Shown here in pieces: positions 1-11,120 of a stretch of DNA of 64,000 nucleotides. Source of the DNA: Sphaerolaimus hirsutus (lineage: Eukaryota > Nematoda > Chromadorea > Monhysterida > Sphaerolaimidae); NCBI GenBank assembly GCA_964036195.1, contig OZ038455.1:16261855-16325854 (forward strand), in the 5' to 3' direction. Position numbers and translations under genes: made by a program. The notes beneath the pieces were generated by a model. It saw nothing but the letters and a program-made list of their open reading frames with translations. It made no database searches and was not told where the DNA came from. Position 1 is the first letter of the stretch; each line of letters opens with the position of its first letter.

Positions 1-150
1 CGACAATTTAGTACTGGGATTTCAAAAAATTTCTGGCGAAATAATAACCCCCCCTCCCCTCGAAATACCCCCTCGTTTAACCCCCCCCCCAAAAAAAATT
101 CTTACTCTGAAGAAATAAACTCCCTGGGAGTATTTCGAGGAAATACGGTA
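1..150. mobile_element. Partial TACCGTATTT element, C-rich type
   Basis: Right-hand part of a short inverted-repeat element cut by the window edge. It holds runs of CCCCTCGAAATA and ends in GAGGAAATACGGTA, the complement of the TACCGTATTT terminus seen at 991. The stretch near the start (AGTACTGGGATTTCAAAAA) recurs with changes at about 1310 and 17265, so it belongs to the element body. Confidence 0.6.
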
Positions 151-990
151 TGTTGCTTCCATGTTCACACCATAAATTGACTCAAATTGTGACGAGTTTG
201 TGTGTAGTTCCATTTGCCCTTGCCAGGATTTTTCTGGTCTCACCCGGAGAAGGGTGCTGCCCCCTCCAATGAAAAAAACAACACCAAATCTTTGCCACTT
301 GCTTTAAAAATGATTTTAAAAAATTATTTTTTTACCAGGGACTCAAACATGTGGACAGCAGTATCAAATTTAACATTATTTCACGTGCGGTTACTATGAC
401 TATGTTACTATTCGTTTCAGTCTTGAGTTGATTAATCGAATAAAAAGTGAAAGTTTGTTCTCGCTGACTTGCGCATAATTTACTCATTTAATTATAACGG
501 AAACTCGCTGCCAATTATGCACAAATGAATTAACTCGAGAGCTATAACCAGTTCATTTTCCAAAAATTACAAAGACAAATGTTGTGAAAATGTACTAATA
601 ATAGGGTCAAAGAAATAAGCAGAGGGGGCTTTTTTCCTTACAAATATATAAATATTTATGATGTAATTGTCATCGCAGATAAACCCAAATATGGCAACAA
701 TTCCGGTGGCGCCAATATCGCACAGCAATTCGACTACAGACTGCTATTTCTTTTACTATGCCACTTGCAAAAAGGCTAGTTTGTCTTGAATCGGAAAGAA
801 TATTTTTTGGGAAAATTTAATATATGCGGTTAATCCTGGCTGGCTTTTAGTAGCAGTGAGGGACTGTCACTTAGTAAAAAAATATAATAACTTATCATTA
901 GTTCCAGGGGCTAATAACGTTGAAAAGTGCGTTTAGTTGAAACCGTTTTCATTTTGGACGTAAACTTGGGCGTCGGCGTGAAACTTAGCT
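151..990. other. No gene seen
   Basis: AT-rich sequence with only short open frames in both strands. I see no splice-compatible exon chain, RNA gene or terminal inverted repeat here. Confidence 0.5.
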
Positions 991-1444
991 TACCGTATTT
1001 CCTCGAAATACCCCCCTCGAAATACCCCCCCCCCTCTCGAAATACCCCCTTACAAATTGGATATGAAAAAATTACCAACCCCCTCGAAATACCCCCTCCC
1101 AATTGTATGTAAAGGGAACATACATGACAAAAGCTGCGGTTTGTGATCCGGGCAATGCAGAACATACGTTCAAAACAATGTCTGTGTTACGTTAGAACAT
1201 TGTTTATACCAACTACATACTTATACAAGTCAATAGAGTCTCATACATTTTATTTTTTGATGGTTTTTGATACATTTTTCCACGTCTGCGTACGTTACGA
1301 ACAACAAATTAGTACTGAAAGTTCAAAAAATTTCTGGCGAAATAAAAAGCCCCCTCGATATACCCCCCTCGTTTAACCCCCCCCCCCTCAAATTCTCACT
1401 CTGAAACAATCACCCCCCGGGGGGTATTTCGAGGAAATACGGTA
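991..1444. mobile_element. TACCGTATTT element, C-rich type
   Basis: Begins TACCGTATTTCCTCGAAATA and ends in its complement, TATTTCGAGGAAATACGGTA. Outer TA dinucleotides fit a TA target duplication. Subterminal parts are runs of CCTCGAAATACCCCC on the left and its complement on the right, around a roughly 250-bp non-repetitive core. The same core words occur at 1-60, 12376-12480 and 17225-17290. Confidence 0.75.
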
Positions 1445-1789
1445 AATGGGGTGCGCGAGCATCGTAAATATAACGTTCACGGCACCACTATTTTTGTGAT
1501 GCAACACTCGCTCACAGCACCCTTTCACACACAATCGAGAAAAAATCGCTAAATTTTCCCTTTTACCTTGAAAACTTTTCCAGGGTCTGCAATGTCCGTT
1601 TCGCCACAATTCGCTGGCACTCCGAGCCACTGCGGTCTGCATTGAATGGCTGAATAAGGGCGCCTGCGCGAACGGTGTCGCGTGTCCTTTGAGACATGTG
1701 AAAATTGAGCAGCAGAGTAAAAATCAGGTGATTTTGATTGTTTACTATTTACTGCAGCCACGTAATATCATCCAAAACGGGTTTACACT

Positions 1790-1950
1790 TAGGGAAGGTT
1801 CAAACGGGACCAGATTTACGGACGGGATCGGGACTAGGGTGTCGGGACCGGGACTGGCTTTTTTCAAATATCGGGACCGGGACCGGAGCCATCCCAGTCC
1901 CGACTTTTCGCCGAACCATGTACCGGGACCGCGGTCCCGTTTGAACCCTA
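1790..1950. mobile_element. hAT-type element, GGGACC repeat interior
   Basis: 161-bp element that starts TAGGG and ends TTTGAACCCTA, with subterminal GGTTCAAACGGGAC against GTCCCGTTTGAACC. It is flanked by the perfect 8-bp duplication TTTACACT (1782-1789 and 1951-1958), as expected for hAT insertion. The inside is mostly repeats of CGGGACCGGGAC. Larger relatives with GGGATC repeats are at 41645 and about 23640. Confidence 0.85.
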
Positions 1951-2323
1951 TTTACACTACCGGGCACAATAGTCCGGAATCTGGTATCATGCATCGTTCT
2001 GGCGATATTTCAACGCGGAGAAGCATGGCTACCAAGTAAAAAGCCATTTGGTTGATGCGCAGGAGTGTTATAAACATCATCCTATTTTACTCCCAGTCCC
2101 AGGTCACGTTTTTGAGAAAAGAACGAAAAGTATTCAAAATTGATTACCATGGTCTACTGGAATATGTAAAAAAGTATCAAGATTAACATTGCTAAATACA
2201 TATAAGATAAAGGGAAAAACACCAATATGTGAAATTGTATCATTAGCAACTATATGGTTATCTGCGCTTTTCTCAATTAATATCACCATTTAAATTAATA
2301 TCAAATTACTCCCTACTTTGCAG

Positions 2324-4149
2324 ATATTCTGTTTCTATGAAAGCCAACCAAACGGCTGCACCAAGACATCGTGTCCATTCAAACACAGCAAACCCAGAAC
2401 AACTGGCACACTTCCCGTGGGGACAAGTGCGTATGTTGGCAACGTGCCAACTTCTACTAAAGTTGACCAAAATGGGCAGAAAAGACCGCAGAAAGAACCG
2501 GTGAATAGTAACTGGAGTGAAAGCAGTAGAGTATGGGTGAATCCAAATTTAGGAACGGGGCAAAATAAGGGATATGGTAAGTGTTGATTACTGTTCCTAA
2601 TCACTGTTCCTTTTTTGGAGCATGGCTTTTTGGGTTTCACATCAAATCGGGTTTCACAATCACGGCTATCACATCTCAAGTTTTCAGGATTTTCACACAT
2701 TTGAAATCATCACTCCACACAGCCGACACTGCTGGTATGAGTTCCCACAAACCCCCAATCGACACGTCGCTGCCCCCGCCGAATGTCGGTATGGCGCCAC
2801 AAATGGCGCCGGCGCCATTCGCTCAGTCGTACCCAGGCGCCGGTCCGAATCCAGTGCCCGATCAGAGTCTAGGTTATACCACATTCGTTCCGAGTTTTCA
2901 CGCGGGGCGGATTGATGTGGTGGACACCAGCGTGCCGCCACCGGTGCCCGGATTTTGGTTAGCTATAGTGATTCTTTTATTTGTAATTTTTAGGGCACAC
3001 TGAAGAAATAAATAGGTAGAGTGTTGCGCGAACTTACACAGTAGGACAAATACACATTTTTGCTCTATACCCCATTTTAGATTATTTTGAAACAATCTGA
3101 TTTTTATTTTTTATGTATTTTTACCAATGTAATTGAGAAAAAAATGGTTTTCCAACTCTAGTATTCACTGACAATGTAACCTAAACATAATTTCAGCCAA
3201 CCGCCGCCAATGGCGGGACAAATGATACCGCCGCAGCAGTACGTCGTTTCCGCGGCACAAGTGTCGCCTTACCCACAAACCGGTTACTATGTATACGACG
3301 CAACCGCTGGCGCCTGGCTTTACTGCAGTCAAAATTTGGCACACAGCCAACAGATTGATCCAGAGCACAGTGCGAAACGCAATGATGTGAGTATCGCCCT
3401 TGAATATTATCGCCCCAACAGTGTTCCAAATTTATTATCCCGTTTTTCCACCAGGATCTCCTCACCGAAGACGAAGGTATCCACCATTCAATAAATCCAA
3501 ATCCAGAACGAAAAGTTCTCAGAGCCAACGATTTGAGGCACAGACTTATGCAGCGGAAACGCAGTGGGAGCGGCGAGAGTAGAAGGAAAAGATTGTCTGA
3601 CCCTGAATGGCAAGGTTGTGTAGAATTCGATAAAGGGGGAACGAACAGATCGGACAGGGATTTTGAACGTGGAAGAAAAGATAGAAAAGGTGTGTAAATG
3701 TGTCTTCCAGTGAAAATATCCTGAAGAACGCACATTTTTATAGAAAGTTCCTGGGGCGCTGTTTCTGAAAAGCGTTTTCGTGGGATAGTGGCATTTTTCA
3801 CATCACCGCGGTTATGTTTTTCTCATTTAATGAGTTGTCAAGACTAATTCTGTCAGCCAAAAAATGCATGTCATCACATGATCACGAGAAATCTCAATAT
3901 TCAATTCTTGGCACTTTGCCAATGCACCCGATTATTTCCCCACCCTACACAGTGTCTCCTCTCCGAAGCAAAAGTGTCTCCAAGTCTCCATCTCCAGTGG
4001 AAACGCGTGTACGAGCGTCTCCGCAGCGCGATGTTTCCATGGTGCAGCAAATTTTACAGGCTGACCCGGCTTTTAATCCTAATTTGGAGGATAAAAAGGA
4101 AGCGACAAAAAGTGGTGGGAAAGTGATAAGGCTGAAAAGGTGTAAATGA
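2324..4149 (+). CDS. CCCH zinc-finger protein, 5' end missing
   Basis: Five phase-compatible exons: 2324-2576, 2723-2957, 3197-3386, 3455-3689 and 3953-4149 (stop TGA), giving about 369 residues; all introns are GT-AG. The first exon opens with a finger spaced C-x8-C-x4-C-x3-H (CFYESQPNGC, then TKTSC and PFKH) followed by SKPR. This closely resembles the single N-terminal finger I recall in vertebrate C12orf50 and ZC3H11-type proteins, so RNA binding is likely but inferred. The middle is rich in Pro, Gly and Tyr and looks disordered. Exon four is basic (NDLRHRLMQRKRS), and the C-terminus is Ser/Pro-rich ending in IRLKRCK. I could not find the first coding exon: the sequence before the acceptor at 2321-2323 has no phase-0 partner with a convincing ATG. 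Introns are short (68-263 bp). Confidence 0.72.
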
Positions 4150-4740
4150 TTTGTATTTGAATTTGGGAAGTATTTGTGGGTTTGTTGTGTTTTATATGTG
4201 GTTCGTTTTTGTCTACTTTGGTTGCCATTTTGTGATGTTTTTTTGAATTAGTAGCTAGTTTTGAATAGAAGGTATTGTTTTTATACTCAAGAAATCTATT
4301 GTGCTGTGCTGCAAAATATCAAGTGCAAACTTTTCACATTTTCTTGGTGTTAATTTTAATTTGGCGTCTTATTTAAAATTCCTTTGTTTGGCGCCAGTTT
4401 TTACAACACAACGTGGCCATACACATTAGGCGTTGGGCACCATTCACACCTCGCTTTGCGACGGCAATAACAAAACCAACAACGTTTTCGCTGAAAAATG
4501 TGTTAAGTTAAATGGAAATTTGGTCTAACAATTTGACTACCTGAAAACCGTCACGTTCCTGTCTGCGCTGCCTGGTACAAATGCGGTCAAATTTGCAGTT
4601 TTTACAATAAACACCTGTAAAGTGTAAATACGGTATCCGTGTGGCACAGCCCGCCGACGGCCAATATAAGTCCACACGTACTTATGTCTTAGCACGCCAC
4701 TTTCACAAAGAGAAAAATGTTTTTTTGAAAGTGAGTCTGA
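4150..4740. other. 3' flank of zinc-finger gene, no gene seen
   Basis: AT-rich sequence after the zinc-finger stop codon. No further exon or RNA gene was recognised. It ends at the target duplication GAGTCTGA of the next transposon. Confidence 0.4.
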
Positions 4741-5263
4741 TAGGGTGTCAACTTTCCGTTTTCCGCTTTCCGTGGGCAATTTTTTTCCGTTTCCGTTTTC
4801 CGGCTGCAAATTTTTTTCCGTTTCCGTTTTTCCGGCTCATTTTCCGTTTTCTGGCTAAATTTTCAGTTTTTCCGCCGTTTTTCCGTTTTCCGGTTCAATT
4901 GTCTGTTTTTCCAACTTTTTTCATATTCCAGCATAATTTTCTGTTTTTTTTGTTTCAACCAAACTGGTAAACATGCATGCAGGTGCTCAATTATGTGAAT
5001 TTTTTGTATTTCTAGCAAGATTTCTGCCAAAAAATTTATTTCTGGATAACTTTCTGCAATTTTTCCGTTTCCGGCAAAATTTCCGCAAATTTTTTCCGTT
5101 TCCGGCATCATTTCAGCAAATTTTTCCGTTTCCGTTTTCCGGCCTTTCATTTTTCCGTTTTCCGCCAAGTGCAAAAAAATTTCCGTTTCCGTTTTCCGGC
5201 AAGTGTTAAAATTTTTCTGTTTCCGTTTCCGTTTTCCGCCAAAAAGTTTTTGTTGACACCCTA
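4741..5263. mobile_element. hAT-type element, TTTTCCG repeat interior
   Basis: 523 bp, starting TAGGGTGTCAA and ending TTGACACCCTA. It is flanked by the perfect 8-bp duplication GAGTCTGA (4733-4740, 5264-5271). The interior is a degenerate array of TTTTCCGTTTCCG units with no coding capacity of its own; open frames there are repeat artefacts. Sister copies are at 37290 and 63118. Confidence 0.9.
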
Positions 5264-5429
5264 GAGTCTGATACAAGCAGCGCATGCTTCGTGCGAGAAA
5301 AATTTAGAACAAAATTGATTTTATTAACTATGATGTGAGTATTGAGTGTTTCGTTCCGAAACATGTTCAGCGTGCGGTCCGCGCTGTATTTATATTTACA
5401 AAATACATTTCAGTTTTAAACATTTTGTG

Positions 5430-6112
5430 ATTGCCATCGCAGTAGGAGTGTGTGAATGCAGTTTTCATGTGCTCAGCGATCCCGCATGTGCCATGCTTTT
5501 GGATATTTATACATTACCTTATAAGTATTTATGTAATTTATGCGGGGAGTTGCCGCCCGAAAAGTTGCCGAAAATATCTAAATTAGAAGTACACTGCAGT
5601 AAATCAAAGGTCGTCTTTTATTTATTTGTTTCATCTGTTTCTTTTGCATAAATTTCATGGTTTATGGCATTTTTGTAGTGGCAAAACACTGTTGTCAAAT
5701 GTAATAAAAGTTGTAAAAAGTGATAAAATAAGTAAGAAATCAAAATGCTGCAAAGACCGGTTACAGTTGGGTGACATAAATATTTACATAAATGTTTGTC
5801 CCGTTTTATGCGACGTTTTGGATGCCTCTCAGCGTGGTGGAAATATTTTTCTGTGGTGTTTATTTTTTTGTAAATCTTCTTAACCGGTCAACGTTTTACT
5901 CACATATCAAACTGTTTTTTACAAATGATAATAAATGTCCTGAAATGGGAACATTGCCAAATGTCAAGTGTTACCAAATAACGGTAGCCGACAACGGTAC
6001 TGACCACATACAAACACAGGGACGAAATTCATTAAGCTGGACGCAAAAAATCGTAGGCAAATGTTTGTACATTGCATCGGAAATCGTGTATTTACCTAAA
6101 ATATCAGTATAA
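5430..6112 (+). pseudogene. Coding-like stretches in three frames
   Basis: Three successive open stretches look more protein-like than their surroundings but lie in different frames: about 5430-5610 (contains YLCNLCGELPPEKL), about 5670-5850 (contains KCCKDRLQLGD and VCPVLCDVLDASQRGG) and about 5880-6112 (contains KCPEMGTLPNVKCYQ and LSWTQKIVGKC). I could not join them by convincing splice sites in compatible phase. Either this is an intact gene whose introns I mis-set, or a decayed copy with frameshifts. No family recognised. Confidence 0.25.
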
Positions 6113-6187
6113 TGCTGGCATTCATCCAAGTATCCATCATTGACACGATTTCCGACCCAATAACTAGGGCAACCCGAACAACGTGTT

Positions 6188-6350
6188 GGGCCCGCACACG
6201 CTAGTTGACATCGACACCAAATGTCAACTGGTGCCGATCCCGATTCAAAGCTTGCCGACGAGAGAACGAACGATGTTCAAACGCAAGCTTTGAATTGGGA
6301 TCGGCACCAGTTGACATTTGGTGTCGATGTCAACTAGCGTGTGTGGGGCC
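6188..6350. mobile_element. GGCCC-CACAC-CTAGTT element, GTTGACA type
   Basis: Short palindromic element. The left end GGGCCCGCACACGCTAGTTG is matched by CAACTAGCGTGTGTGGGGCC on the right. The inside repeats the word GTTGACATCGACACC in both orientations. It lies in the last 200 bp below the cysteine-rich gene on the other strand. Relatives at 6716, 26608 and 61966. Confidence 0.7.
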
Positions 6351-6380
6351 GTTATGGGGCCACCACGTGATCACCGGCGC

Positions 6381-9091
6381 TCACACGCACTCGTAGCTGC
6401 AGTTGCAGCTGCACACGCAGCTCTGCCGCTTGCGTCGCTTGGTCACCAGCCGGTGCACCGTCTTGCCAGGGGGGCACTCGAACGGGTCGCACGTGCACGA
6501 GCACGGGGGGCAGGGGCCCCCGTCGCCGCCGCCGCCGCCTGGGGGGGTTGAGGTGAATGTGGGCGCTTGATGAGCGGCGAGATAGGTATGTGCGAAGTGA
6601 ATCCACGCGTCAATTGACATGCCACTTCGTAGTTTTCTTAACGCTCCATGATTCCAAGTTGACTCAGAAAATTTTGACTTTGTTCCATTAGAAAACTTTG
6701 TAATTTGTATAACTGGCGGCCCGCACACTAGTTGACTCACGCGTGTCAACTGGTCCGTGTCAACTCAGATGTTGGCTTCACGTGTCGCAGGGCGATCTCC
6801 AAATGCACATGCAATTAATTTACATTTGAACATTGCCGCATGTGCATTGGAAGATCGCTCCGCGAAACATGAAGCCGAAATCAGAGTTGACACAGACCAG
6901 TTGACACAGTTGTGTCAACTAGTGTGCGGGCCGCCGATGAATACAGGCGCTCACCAAATCATTGGATTCAGTTGCACCCAGTTCAAATATAAAAATGGAG
7001 TTTCAGTTCAAAACTCGAATATTTATACTGAGAACTTTTGCCACTTGCTACTTTCCACCTTGAAAACGACAGCTTACCTAATCGAGAGTGAGCTAATGGC
7101 CCTACACACACTAGTTTTCACCGTGACCGATGTGAAAAATGAAATGGCCACATGGCGACATTCAGCCTACTCTTTTTGTATGCTATACGTGTTTTAGTTT
7201 TCAAATTTTAACTTTCATTAATTTAATTTCTAATTGAAATAAAATAAAATAATTCAACCGTGTTCATTAAATTGCATTTGAAAAAAAATTCAGTTTTCAC
7301 ACGAAGTCACGGTGAAAACTAGTGTGTGTAGGCACGATCATCTTCAAATTGTACTCATTGACTACTGATAAAAATATACTTGGGTTCAATAATCAAAATT
7401 GTAAACAAACCGTTGGGGTCGAATGTGCTCGGGCATTCTTCAACTTTCCAGATGAAGTCCCACAGCCTGGAGATTGGGGAATAAACGGGTTTTTTTAAAT
7501 GTAAAAATTGTTTTTAAAATTGTGTTTTAATTTTTGATTCATTATTCAGATTGGTTATGGTAGGTTTTCATACTAAGTGTGATGTCCGCCGAGTATAACG
7601 TGCATGATTATGTAATCTATGAAATTTGATGTTTCTTTTCGATTGAAGTTTGACAGGTCACGTGAGCCGCCAATTGCAGCTAAAAATTTAGTAATTCTGG
7701 CGTCTTGCCATGCGCCAACGATGGCACAGCAAAACGCATCGCACCCCACAAAAGTAATGCTGCAATAAACATAAAGGCGAAGTGAAATGGCAAGTGAAAC
7801 GGCAAAAGCGAAGAGAAATTACTTTTTATTTTTTACTTCGCTTTCGCCAATTCACTTGCCATTTCACTTCGCCTTTGCGCTTTTACTTCGCCTTGCCGTT
7901 TCACTTCTCACTTCTCATTTGGCGGAACTGCCCCAGGTTCACACCATACTTCCCAAATTTCCCACCAAACTAATTGCCAAAAAAATCAAAATTAAAAAAC
8001 CCAAACACACTTCTTCTTGCCCTGTTCCTTGTGCTGGTGGTGCTGCCAGCACCTGATACCGGTGACCACCGTGTCGGGCCTGGCTTCCCACTTGAAGCCG
8101 CTGCGGAAGCTGTTCAAACGCTTCGATTTGCACTGCTCCATGTCCACTTGGACGGCGCCCGTTTTGCAGCAGATCGGGTGCAGGCTGGTTTGAGAAGGGG
8201 GTGAAGGGGTTAGAGGGGTTGGAGGGATCAACTTTTCCGTGGGTAAGGTGTTGTGTTTTCTCATACGACTGGCAGGGAGGGACTTTTCAAGGGGAAAGTA
8301 TTTTTCTCACTCTGTTATCTGGGGGAATATTTAAGGGTGAACAATCCACAACTTTACGAGATATTTTACATATACGGTATGTATTTTTTATTTACCGCAA
8401 ATCCTCGAAAAACTCCCCCCCCCCTCGAATAACGCTGTACCCAAACCCCAAACGCACAGTGTGGCTCCGGTTTCGGGTTCCAAGACGAATCCCAAAAGGC
8501 CTCCGAGGTAACCCCCTTCAGGACACACTTTCTCCAGTTTGCCATCGCACACCAGCGACTGGTTGGCTGGCGCGCATTGCGCCTGCGAAATTGAATCGTA
8601 TTCGATTGTGCGTTCTATAATATAAAATATTGTTGGGCTACCCTAGCAAACATAGCCCATTACCCGTTAGTAAACATAGCCCCAACTTCCACCATGATTT
8701 TTTTTGTTGCAAAAATACCGTGCTTTTGCAATTTGCAGTGGCACGGTTTGAAAAAGGCGGCGCCAAAAGTACACTTCGTCCAAAATGGCGCACTGCCATC
8801 ACCAGCATCGGCTGGTTTTCTACATGTACCCATTCAATCCTATCCAAATAAAATAATTAACGCATAGTCTGATCGTATATGCGGAAAATCATCGAATAAC
8901 ACACTAGTATTATGGTGAATATGGTGACTTTTCAACGAGATAGCAAATTAGTCCCCCATAAAAATTCGTCATTCTGCTTAAAATACCTCAACAGGATCAG
9001 GAAAATCTTCGCATTCTACAGTCATACCGCCCAATTTTCCATCGCCCCCTTCATCCTCCAGCTGCCAGGGCTCGCGCGTGATTTTTGTCAC
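6381..9091 (-). CDS. Cysteine-rich, probably secreted protein (partial)
   Basis: Four phase-linked exons on the minus strand: 9091-8987, 8582-8458, 8184-8009 and 6538-6381 (stop TGA), about 187 residues. Cysteines are dense: TVECEDF in the first exon, AQCAPANQSLVC and EKVCPEGG in the second, HPICCKTG, MEQCKS and GIRCWQ in the third, and a C-terminal string CPPCSCTCDPFEC, then SCVCSCNCSYEC, in the last. A dibasic KRRKR precedes the final cysteine group. This density fits a disulfide-rich extracellular protein, perhaps a cystine-knot ligand, but I do not recognise the family. The second donor was set at 8458 because phase demands it; the better-looking GTTACC at 8512 breaks the frame. The signal-peptide exon was not found upstream of 9091. 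Introns hold several transposons. Confidence 0.55.
6716..6935. mobile_element. GGCCC-CACAC-CTAGTT element, GTTGACAC type
   Basis: Begins GGCGGCCCGCACACTAGTTG and ends with its complement, CAACTAGTGTGCGGGCCGCC. Words such as GTGTCAACTGGTC and GAGTTGACAC alternate inside. It sits in the last intron of the cysteine-rich gene. Confidence 0.75.
7098..7333. mobile_element. CTAGTTTTCAC element
   Basis: Left end GCCCTACACACACTAGTTTT, with CACCGTGAC following; the right end is the near-exact complement through GTGTGTAGGC. AT-rich interior of about 180 bp. A close copy lies at 21632. Located in the last intron of the cysteine-rich gene. Confidence 0.75.
7778..7939. mobile_element. Introner-like element, GAAGTGAAA type
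   Basis: Purine-rich GGCGAAGTGAAATGGC words on the left pair with CACTTGCCATTTCACTTCGCC on the right, and the right end reads GGCGGAACTGCCCCAG, the terminus seen in the element-introns at 15262 and 59718. The left terminus is unclear. It lies in the last intron of the cysteine-rich gene. Confidence 0.45.
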
Positions 9092-9940
9092 CTGAAAAAT
9101 TGATGTGACTGTTTAAAATGTAGAAATGTAAAATGTTTGAAATCTAAAATCGACGTTTAGCTAACCCTTCCTGTGGGAGGGCAGGGAAAATTGACTTCTT
9201 GGCTGTGTGCCAACGTGAACACGGCTAATAATGAGATTAGACGAATCATTTTTGGTAGTAGAATATACCTATGAAGATCGATGTGATTATTATCTGGCTA
9301 TACTTTGTGATAGATAATTGTATAAAATAAGTCATTTCAAAAAATTACACGTCAGCACCTACACGTGTGGAAATGATTTAAAGATTATTTCTATGCCACA
9401 CCTACAAATAAATACCTATTCACATTGATGTAAACTTCATCACTAGGAGAACACGAGGCACAAACAAGTAAACAAAATATTCACTTTCCATCAATTCTAT
9501 GGCACCAAAACAGCGCCAAACCTAGGTCATGTCCCAACGAGAAAAAATCGAAATCATCACGGCCAGAACTTGAAATGTGAAAATTTTGAGGTCTTGCAAA
9601 AATCGCGCGCACTTCATTTACAACACGGGGACGTCACTCAACGCCCCGACGCTGGGTGAGTGACGTATTGTAAACTTGGCGGCGGTGGTTACGCTGCGAT
9701 TGCATTGGCGCACAATTGAAAAAGGCGTTTTATTTTTATGAAAATAATTTAATTTAATTAATCCGATTGTCAATATTATCGAGATGGGTACAAATTTTCC
9801 GTTTTTACCTAGTTAATGCGTCATTTCTTAATGCGCGGTTATGAGTGCATTGTAGAATGGAGGAAACATTCCACTTTGGTAAATGCAACAGAATATGAAT
9901 TGAGGTTCACACCATGCACATTCTGGTAGAACATTCTGAC
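9092..9940. other. No gene seen; short palindrome
   Basis: Searched on the minus strand for a signal-peptide exon of the cysteine-rich gene without success. Around 9620-9672 there is an inverted repeat of the word TTTACAAtACGtcACTCA type (arms TTTACAACACGGGGACGTCA and TGACGTATTGTAAA), probably a small element end. Confidence 0.35.
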
Positions 9941-10845
9941 TAGTGATGGAATGGCGCCATGGCGCTGGCGCCATTTGAGGGCGCCAAAGGGCGCCGCGCC
10001 ATGGCGCCATTGGCGCTTGGCGCCATTTTTCTGTGGCGCCCTTGGCGCCTGGCGCCCACATTCTGAAAGGCGCCATGGCGCCCTTGGCGCTTGGCGCCCT
10101 TTTTCCGTGGCGCCCTTGGCGCCTGGCGCCCTGCTTTTGAAGGGCGCCAAAAAGGCGCCAGCAGGGTTTCACGGTGAGTGCTGTGTAAACGAAAAAAAAT
10201 GAAAAACGCATCCTTGGATGATCTAAATTCGCCAGAAAAATGGAGGGAATGGTGTGAGTTTGTGGAAATCTTTCGTCCAACAGTTCATCAGATCTGTCTA
10301 ACGGATCAGAAGACAAGAATGATGGACCGTCTAACTTGCAAAATCATAAATAAACGGATTTAAATCGTTGCAATAAGGAAACATTGTTTGGAAATGTCTA
10401 TTTGTAATGAATGGATTGTTGTCAAATGACAATTTCCATTGCGTTTGAATTCGTCATGTGGATTTTATTCAAACAATTTTTGTTGCTAGCCTTGTTTTTG
10501 TTCATTACATCCTGGAGAACGCGAATTAAGAAGTGAATGCGCGTACAATGGTGCTGTAGAAACATTTTTAGCACACACATGGTGTTGTAGGCACTTTTTT
10601 ATCCTGGCGCCCTTGGCGCCTGGCGCCCTATTTTCCAAATGGCGCCATGGCGCCCTTGGCGCTTGGCGCCCTCTTTCCGTGGCGCCCCTGGCGCCTGGCG
10701 CCCACTTTCTGAATGGCGCCATGGCGCCCTTGGCGCCTGGCGCCCTTTTTCTGTGGCGCCCTTGGCGCTTGGCGCCCACTTTCCGAATGGCGCCATGGCG
10801 CCCTTGGCGCCTGGCGCCATTTTTTCTGGCGCTTTTCCATCACTA
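9941..10845. mobile_element. hAT-type element, GGCGCC repeats, copy 1
   Basis: 905 bp, starting TAGTGATGGAATGGCGCCAT and ending GCGCTTTTCCATCACTA. It has the perfect 8-bp duplication ATTCTGAC (9933-9940, 10846-10853). Both ends are arrays of GGCGCCNTTGGCGCC words. A roughly 380-bp unique core has a 61-codon open frame (10178-10363), shared with the inverted copy at 52023. Repeat-encoded frames such as GAKGAMAPF are artefacts. Confidence 0.92.
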
Positions 10846-10939
10846 ATTCTGACTGAAACTTGCTTCATTTCTGATTTTTATTTGATTTATTTGGACAGTA
10901 TTCATACCCATTTGTCTTAGGGTTCCACATTAGATTTAA

Positions 10940-11120
10940 TACCGTATTTCTTCTAATAGAAGACCGCCGTTCTATTTTTTCGTCAACGGTCTACATGCCG
11001 TTCTATTGGAGGTGCCGTTCTATCGGAGGCTGCCGCTCTATTGTTTTCGTGGGTGCAAAACAATAGCCAAAACCTGCCGTTCTACTGGAGGTATGCCGTT
11101 CTATTAGAAAAAATACGGTA
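10940..11120. mobile_element. TACCGTATTT element, TTCTATTAGAAG type
   Basis: Starts TACCGTATTTCTTCTAATAG and ends CTATTAGAAAAAATACGGTA. The inside is made of GCCGTTCTATTGGAGG units. It has the same outer 10 bp as the C-rich type at 991 but an unrelated interior. A copy lies in a MAM-gene intron at 16545. Confidence 0.75.

Noticed and set aside
4641-5285. Open frames with FRFPFPF or KRKRK composition
   Set aside because: They come from TTTTCCG arrays of a hAT element; also at 37159-37939 and 63038-63692.
9951-10868. Several overlapping open frames of 60-160 codons in both strands (peptides like GAKGAMAPF and APWRPWRLAP)
   Set aside because: They are translations of GGCGCC arrays inside a hAT element; all frames are open because the repeat lacks stop words.
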